Shown here piece after piece: positions 6,767 through 10,621 of a stretch of DNA of 10,621 nucleotides (position 1 is the first letter of the stretch; each line of letters begins with the position of its first letter). Where the stretch lies: positions 1-10,621 of the forward strand of contig NZCE01000043.1 of the NCBI GenBank assembly GCA_002688185.1, in the 5' to 3' direction. Source of the DNA: Spirochaetales bacterium (lineage in GTDB: Bacteria > Spirochaetota > Spirochaetia > ARS1246). The translations under genes were made by a program, and so were the position numbers. The notes beneath the pieces are model-generated. The model was not told the origin of the DNA. It was given only the letters and a program-made list of their open reading frames with translations, and searched no databases.

Positions 6767-8512
6767 TCACGCCGATGCGCCCGCCGGCATGCTCAATTCA
6801 AGCAGTGGCTCGATTTGATCGGCGGGCTTTGGCCTACAGTGGAGAAACCCTTGAGTAAAGGCGCATTTCAAGGACTCTAATATTCTCAATTGTTCAGTGT
6901 TTTCTACGCCTTCAGATATTGTTCTCAAGTTGAGATTGTGTGCCATAGAGATAATTGCAGCGATTATCGATGCATCATTTGAATCGTAGGAAAGCCCTTT
7001 GACGAACGACATGTCAATTTTCAGATTGTCGATGGGAAAGAATTTCAGATAAGAAAGAGAAGAATATCCGGTTCCAAAATCATCAACCGAAATCATCATG
7101 CCGGTATCTTTAAATTGTCTTAGCGACCGTTCGGTAACGTCTATGTCCTGCATAAGCGTAGTTTCGGTGACTTCTAATACAAGTTGACGTGGATCAACTC
7201 CCAGCCGTTTTACTATGGATGTGATTCTTTCGGTCAAATCCTGTTGCATAAATTGCACCGGCGAGATGTTGATCGCAACCGGAACGGCCGGTATCGATCG
7301 CTTCTCCCAATCCATGATTTGCCTGCACACGGTCTCGCAAATCCATTCGCCAATCGGCTGTATCATCTTGGTTTCTTCTAGGATGGGAATAAACTCGCCC
7401 GGCAGCATGTACCCGCCCTGATCGTCTCGCCACCTGAGGAGGGCTTCGAGACCGACCATTCTATTGGTGGATATTTCATAATAAGGCTGATAAAACAGCT
7501 CCAACTCACCATTCTCCACCGCCGTAGTCAGTTTGTGACGCAATTCAAAAAACTTGTTTGCTCTTTCGTTCATGTCAGCGGTGAAAAACCGAAAGCCGCT
7601 TCTGTCGAATCTCTTAGCCTGTGCTAAAGACAATCCCGCGTTCTGTACCAGCATTTCCGCGCTCGTTCCGTCCCGAGGATAAACGGCGATGCCCGCGGTG
7701 GTAGAAATTGCGATTTCTCGTGCGCCGATGGTAATAGGCTTGTTCAACGTGGCCCTAATTCTCTCCAGCACGGCAACGATATCTTTTTCACGTTTGATAT
7801 CGGCTACCACTCCAAACTCGTCACTGCCAACCCGGGCGATTGTATCTCTGGCAAACACGGAGCTCTCGATTCTCCTGCTTACTTCTATGAGAATTTCGTC
7901 TCCTTTAGCCGGACCGTATACGTCATTCAGCAGTTTGAATCCATCAATGTCAAAGATAAAGATTGCCAAGTGTCGTCCTGATGGTTCATTTTTGAGAATA
8001 GCCTGCCCCAGGCGATCAAAAAACAGATCTCTATTCGGCAGCTTGGTCAGGGGATCATAGTAAAGCAGATAGTCATCCCTCACCGATCCATTACCGTTGG
8101 TGTCCGTTTCCTTCGATGATTTATTGATATTTGCCCTCAGCTTTCTTCTCTCCAAAGCCTGTTCCAACGTCTCGAGAATCTTTGATGATTCGAGGGGTTT
8201 TGTCAGAAAATCAAACGCACCCAGCTTCAGCGCATCTACCGCGGTTTCCACGCTTCCGTATGCAGTAATCAGCAGGACCTCCGGGAGATATTCTTGCGCT
8301 TTAGCTATTTTCAGAATGTCGATTCCAGATGATCCACCGAGGCGCAGGTCCGTAATTACGATATCAAACGTACCACACCGCAATTTTTGGAGTGCGCCGT
8401 CTTCATCTCCGGCAGTCTCCACGTCGTATCCTTCGGCTATAAAGAGCTCCTTTAGAAACTCTCTGATCCAATGCTCATCATCGATAAGCAAAATCCGGTT
8501 TTTTTTTGCCAT
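6767..8512 (-). CDS. Response regulator with REC, degenerate GGDEF and intact EAL domains (c-di-GMP phosphodiesterase)
   Basis: This 581-residue cytosolic response regulator is predicted to degrade cyclic di-GMP when controlled by phosphorylation. The receiver (about 1-120) has D11-D12, phosphoacceptor D55 (V-I-T-D-L-R-L), T83 and K105. Its L-I-T-A-Y-G-S-V-E-T-A and L-G-A-F-D-F-L-T-K-P are typical of NtrC-family receivers. The GGDEF domain (about 150-315) has G-S-D-E-F (229-233) instead of GGDEF, and the upstream RxxD inhibitory site is absent, so cyclase activity is doubtful. The EAL domain (about 322-570) keeps E356-A-L-L-R-W, N415 in I-N-I-S-P, E447 in L-E-V-T-E-T, D477-D478-F-G-T-G-Y, K498 and E534-G-V-E537, so phosphodiesterase activity is likely. 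The ATG at 8512 is preferred over a TTG one codon earlier; GGGAG is 7 bases upstream. It has its own sigma-54 promoter and sits between the sigma-factor gene and cheA. No partner kinase is adjacent except CheA. Confidence 0.92.
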   Translation of the reverse strand: MAKKNRILLIDDEHWIREFLKELFIAEGYDVETAGDEDGALQKLRCGTFDIVITDLRLGGSSGIDILKIAKAQEYLPEVLLITAYGSVETAVDALKLGAFDFLTKPLESSKILETLEQALERRKLRANINKSSKETDTNGNGSVRDDYLLYYDPLTKLPNRDLFFDRLGQAILKNEPSGRHLAIFIFDIDGFKLLNDVYGPAKGDEILIEVSRRIESSVFARDTIARVGSDEFGVVADIKREKDIVAVLERIRATLNKPITIGAREIAISTTAGIAVYPRDGTSAEMLVQNAGLSLAQAKRFDRSGFRFFTADMNERANKFFELRHKLTTAVENGELELFYQPYYEISTNRMVGLEALLRWRDDQGGYMLPGEFIPILEETKMIQPIGEWICETVCRQIMDWEKRSIPAVPVAINISPVQFMQQDLTERITSIVKRLGVDPRQLVLEVTETTLMQDIDVTERSLRQFKDTGMMISVDDFGTGYSSLSYLKFFPIDNLKIDMSFVKGLSYDSNDASIIAAIISMAHNLNLRTISEGVENTEQLRILESLKCAFTQGFLHCRPKPADQIEPLLELSMPAGASA

Positions 8513-8544
8513 CAACTCTCTCCCAAGTCATTTGTGCATTTTTT

Positions 8545-8560
8545 TGCAATTTGTATGCCA
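8545..8560 (-). promoter_or_regulatory. Sigma-54 promoter of the REC-GGDEF-EAL gene
   Basis: On the minus strand TGGCATACAAATTGCA fits the sigma-54 -24/-12 pattern, with GG and GC exactly 10 bases apart and TTGCA at -12. The predicted start near 8534 gives a 5' leader of about 22 bases that contains the GGGAGAGAG ribosome site. The only departure from the core consensus is T for C at the sixth base of TGGCAC. Confidence 0.78.
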
Positions 8561-8632
8561 ACTATTGATCTTGCACCCGTATTATTTAAGAAGGGCTTTA
8601 AACCGTGCTCAAAGCTGACTTCAGCGGTAGAC

Positions 8633-8655
8633 CAAGAAAAGCGGTGCTTTTCTTG
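8633..8655. repeat. Perfect 10-bp stem-loop upstream of the EAL gene
   Basis: CAAGAAAAGC (8633-8642) and GCTTTTCTTG (8646-8655) are perfectly complementary around a 3-base GGT loop. It lies about 80 bases after the sigma-factor gene stop and about 99 to 121 bases upstream of the EAL-gene start site, and it abuts the dyad at 8655-8675. No T-tract follows on either strand, so it is not a classical terminator. It may end or stabilise the sigma-factor transcript, or be a second operator. Confidence 0.5.
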
Positions 8656-8675
8656 TGAAACAAATACTGTTTCAC
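8655..8675 (-). promoter_or_regulatory. Candidate enhancer (activator-binding dyad) for the REC-GGDEF-EAL gene
   Basis: GTGAAACA-N5-TGTTTCAC is a perfect 8-base inverted repeat with a 5-base centre. It lies at about -121 to -141 from the predicted sigma-54 start site at 8534. The core TGAAA-N9-TTTCA is shared, with a one-base shorter spacer, by the dyad upstream of cheA at nearly the same distance from that promoter. The binding protein cannot be named from this window. Confidence 0.55.
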
Positions 8676-8733
8676 ATGCGCGCATCCGGTGGCGGAATAC
8701 TTGGCTATCGGACTGCATGTACGATCCATTGTC

Positions 8734-9564
8734 TTACTGAAGGCCGGAAGCATAGATTCTCAGCTTACCAAGGGCACGTCGCTCGATCTGTCTTATACAC
8801 TCAGGCGAGACACCGAATTTTGACGCAAGAGATCTGAGAGTGTACTTTTCCGGGCTTTTGAAGCAATATCTGTAAAGGAGCACCTGACGCTCTTCTTCTT
8901 TGAGCTTTCTGAGAGAAGATGCGATTTCTTCTTTCGTATTCGCATCTATTACCAACCTTTCCGGGGAGTATGAGAAGTCCTTATACGTGTCGATCACCTC
9001 ACCGGTGCCGGCACCCGTCGTGCTGTGCAGAGAGCACACAATGCGCTCCGACGCAAACGCATTGGTTAGCTCTTCTGCTGAAATAGAAGTTCTTTCAGCG
9101 ACTTCTTTCGTTGTCGGCTTGCGCTTGAGAACTTGGGTCATGTCTTCCAATTCCTTTTTTGCGTGGTAAAGCACCATCTCTTTCCGGTGTGGGATGGGTA
9201 CTGCTCGTCGATTTGAGTTTAAAAATCGGATGATCGACTGGCGAATCCACAGAGCGGCGTACGTCGAAAATTTCGTGTTTTTACGATAGTCGTATTTTGC
9301 GGCGGCTCTAATCAGTCCGATGTTGCCTTCCTGGATAAGGTCGAGCAAGTTGACGGAGGACTGAACGTATGTCTTGGCTATCCGCACCACGAGCTTGAGA
9401 TTTGATTCAATGAATCTCTGTCGTGCCATTTCGTCACCTGAGAGAACCCTCTGTGAGAGGTCTATCTCTTCGGACCTGTTTAATACCGGTTTGCTCCTTA
9501 TCTGGGAAAAATAGCGTTCAAGGGCGCTGCCGGTCGTCCCGGCGGCTGTTGCTGTTTTAGACAT
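8734..9564 (-). CDS. Sigma-70 family RNA polymerase sigma factor (RpoD/RpoS/RpoH-like, no region 1.1)
   Basis: This is a 276-residue alternative sigma factor. Region 1.2 begins at about residue 13 (S-A-L-E-R-Y-F-S-Q-I). Region 2 is strongly conserved, with core-binding L-D-L-I-Q-E-G-N-I-G-L-I-R (74-86) and the -10 recognition stretch F-S-T-Y-A-A-L-W-I-R-Q-S-I-I-R (99-113). Region 3 spans roughly 125-200. Region 4.2 has a helix-turn-helix at about 242-268 (Y-T-L-R-S-L-A-S-K-F-G-V-S-P-E-C-I-R-Q-I-E). The absence of region 1.1 and the total length place it with group 2/3 (RpoS- or RpoH-like) sigmas rather than the housekeeping RpoD. It lacks the FliA look and the Q-R-K-L-F-F box of RpoH. The ATG at 9564 has AGGAGG 5 bases upstream, much better than the in-frame ATG at 9597. 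It probably controls a stress or lifestyle programme; its target genes cannot be told from this window. Confidence 0.9.
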   Translation of the reverse strand: MSKTATAAGTTGSALERYFSQIRSKPVLNRSEEIDLSQRVLSGDEMARQRFIESNLKLVVRIAKTYVQSSVNLLDLIQEGNIGLIRAAAKYDYRKNTKFSTYAALWIRQSIIRFLNSNRRAVPIPHRKEMVLYHAKKELEDMTQVLKRKPTTKEVAERTSISAEELTNAFASERIVCSLHSTTGAGTGEVIDTYKDFSYSPERLVIDANTKEEIASSLRKLKEEERQVLLYRYCFKSPEKYTLRSLASKFGVSPECIRQIERRALGKLRIYASGLQ

Positions 9565-9813
9565 ACGTACCTCCTCGCAATTGAGAGCAAATTCCATGCC
9601 GACTTTGCATTTGCCCTTCTTACGGGTGGTTTTCGGATAATCTATAGGCTACAATGCTACTATTTGAAACAATGGGTGCGGCCGTGTTCCAGGTATGAAC
9701 GAGAGGAGCATGCATTTCGCAATCGGGACGGCCGCCTGTGATAGAAGGAACCCATCACCGTATTGGCATGCTAAATGCTACTAAATGATAAAGTTCACAT
9801 ATAAGGAGAACTA
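9565..9813. other. Divergent intergenic region between the sigma-factor gene and the lipoprotein gene
   Basis: This 249-bp region feeds transcription both ways. Towards the right it has a candidate sigma-54 promoter (9764-9779). It also holds a GC-rich inverted repeat, GCGGCCGT (9678-9685) and ACGGCCGC (9728-9735), about 55 to 112 bases upstream of that promoter's start site, which could be an activator site. Towards the left only a weak TATAGA -10-like hexamer (9646-9641) is seen for the sigma-factor gene. No RNA gene, terminator or mobile-element end is apparent. Confidence 0.5.
9764..9779 (+). promoter_or_regulatory. Candidate sigma-54 promoter of the NMT1-family lipoprotein gene
   Basis: TGGCATGCTAAATGCT has GG and GC separated by exactly 10 bases and a good -24 box; the -12 box reads ATGCT rather than TTGCT. 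The predicted start near 9790 leaves a leader of about 24 bases with an AAGGAG ribosome site just before the ATG at 9814. It is weaker than the other two sigma-54 promoters here, and the RTGAAA/TTTCAY dyad is not found upstream. Confidence 0.5.
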
Positions 9814-10621
9814 ATGCCACCATTGGTCCCATTCCTGGATGCGGCTCTTGCCTCGCGGCTAGCAACTACGCTTTCCATATTTCTTGTGCTGGCTATTTTT
9901 CTACCGGGATGCTCGGACGGCGATGAGGATGGAGACAAAGAGGTCTTACGAGTTCAACTGGGCTGGCTTCACCAATCGCAATGGGCGGGATTTTACGCCG
10001 CGGAAAAGAAGGGCTTCTACCGTGAGGAGCATTTCTCCGTTGAATTGCTCCCGCGCCTTTCGCCGTCTACTGATACAATTGGATTGGTGATGGATGGCAA
10101 GGCCGACTTTGGCACGATGAACGGGATCGGCTTAATCAACGCGAGGGCAAAAGGGAAACCTGTCCTGGCAATTTCGGCCATATATCAACGGGACGCGGCG
10201 GTTTTTATGACGCTGGCCGAAAAAGGCATAACCAATCCCCAGGACTTCCCCGGTCGTTCGATCCGAAAGCTCAATCCCGTCGCTAACGGCGTCTCGTTTC
10301 GAGCCATGATGCACCGTCTCGGGCTTAATCCCGACAGTGTACGTGAAATAGATGCCGGATATGATATGACGCCCTTCTTCGAGGGCAAAATTGACATTTG
10401 GCCCTGTTTTCTCACCGATGAAGTGCTCCGGGCTCGCCGGCTGGGCTATGAGGTAAATGTTATTTTACCCGAATATTACGGCATTCACCGTTACGGCATG
10501 GTGATTTTCGGTACCGAAAAGCTTATAGAGCTGACGCATAAACTAAATTTGAATGCGAAAAATTATGGCGGTAAGACGGAAATCGGCAGTGTGGAAAAGC
10601 GCATAGGCCGACCGTTCCGAC
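9814..10621 (+). CDS. NMT1/THI5-like substrate-binding lipoprotein (partial, runs off the window)
   Basis: The open frame gives 269 residues and continues past the edge. The ATG at 9814 has AAGGAG 5 bases upstream. A hydrophobic segment (about 16-31) ends in L-P-G-C33, a lipobox, so the mature protein is probably a lipid-anchored periplasmic protein. The mature part begins V-L-R-V-Q-L-G-W-L-H-Q-S-Q-W-A-G-F-Y-A-A, then K-G-F-Y-R-E-E. This is the signature of the NMT1/THI5 family, which binds pyrimidine precursors, sulfonates or other small organic ligands for ABC uptake or as the sensor part of kinases. Family-like sequence continues through I-L-P-E-Y-Y-G-I and V-I-F-G-T-E-K-L-I-E (to about residue 239). 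From residue 240 on, the expected R-P-E-L-V-type helix is not recognisable. The ligand and any fused kinase domain cannot be judged. It is divergent from all other genes here. Confidence 0.78.
   Translation, partial: MPPLVPFLDAALASRLATTLSIFLVLAIFLPGCSDGDEDGDKEVLRVQLGWLHQSQWAGFYAAEKKGFYREEHFSVELLPRLSPSTDTIGLVMDGKADFGTMNGIGLINARAKGKPVLAISAIYQRDAAVFMTLAEKGITNPQDFPGRSIRKLNPVANGVSFRAMMHRLGLNPDSVREIDAGYDMTPFFEGKIDIWPCFLTDEVLRARRLGYEVNVILPEYYGIHRYGMVIFGTEKLIELTHKLNLNAKNYGGKTEIGSVEKRIGRPFR

Noticed and set aside
6755..6770. GATGC-T-GCATC palindrome after the EAL gene as a terminator
   Set aside because: The loop is one base, the stem is short and no T-tract follows.
9641..9670. Sigma-70 type promoter for the sigma-factor gene (TATAGA with TTTCAA 17 bases upstream)
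   Set aside because: The -35 match is only three of six, so it is too weak to call as a separate feature; only the -10-like hexamer is noted in the intergenic entry.
9665..9671. TGAAACA half-site upstream of the lipoprotein gene as a third copy of the shared dyad
   Set aside because: No TTTCA partner lies at the required spacing, and the distance to the sigma-54 promoter differs from the other two sites.
10132..10415. Minus-strand open frames opposite the lipoprotein gene
   Set aside because: The plus-strand frame has a lipobox, a ribosome site and NMT1 family signatures; the antisense frames show none.

Overview
The window is a bacterial signalling locus. Eight genes lie head to tail on the minus strand, and one partial gene diverges from them on the plus strand at the right edge. 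The gene set, the strong sigma-54 (-24/-12) promoters, a chemotaxis operon with CheD and CheX, and a CheA with inserted LG-(I/L)-L-x2-(E/D)-G type repeats suggest a Gram-negative bacterium of the Desulfobacterota (Deltaproteobacteria) or a neighbouring phylum. Taxonomy is an inference from architecture only.

Layout, in transcription order on the minus strand: (1) a 276-aa sigma-70 family sigma factor without region 1.1 (9564-8734); (2) a 221-bp regulatory gap with two perfect stem-loop/dyad elements and a sigma-54 promoter; (3) a REC-GGDEF-EAL response regulator (8512-6767); (4) a 183-bp gap with a second dyad and a near-consensus sigma-54 promoter; (5) a compact chemotaxis operon: cheA (6583-4394), cheW (4378-3857), a NIT-domain chemoreceptor gene (3848-1503), cheD (1429-938), a cheY-type receiver (918-547) and cheX (550-68, ATGA overlap with cheY). 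On the plus strand, after a 249-bp divergent intergenic region with a third candidate sigma-54 promoter, a lipoprotein of the NMT1/THI5 substrate-binding family starts at 9814 and runs off the window.

How the parts fit together: the receptor senses a signal, possibly nitrate/nitrite-like given its NIT domain, and controls CheA through CheW. CheA would phosphorylate the CheY-like receiver, CheX would dephosphorylate it, and CheD would deamidate the receptor. CheR and CheB are not in the window. The neighbouring response regulator has an intact EAL active site and a degenerate GGDEF, so it looks like a c-di-GMP phosphodiesterase.

Two observations tie this into a possible new c-di-GMP/chemotaxis circuit. 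First, the P2 position of CheA holds a second HPt domain and two back-to-back 24-residue repeats that resemble the c-di-GMP-binding motifs of MshEN domains. Second, the cheA and EAL-gene promoters are both sigma-54 type. Each carries an RTGAAA-N8/9-TTTCAY dyad at almost the same distance upstream (about -120 to -140), as expected for one shared enhancer-binding activator encoded elsewhere.
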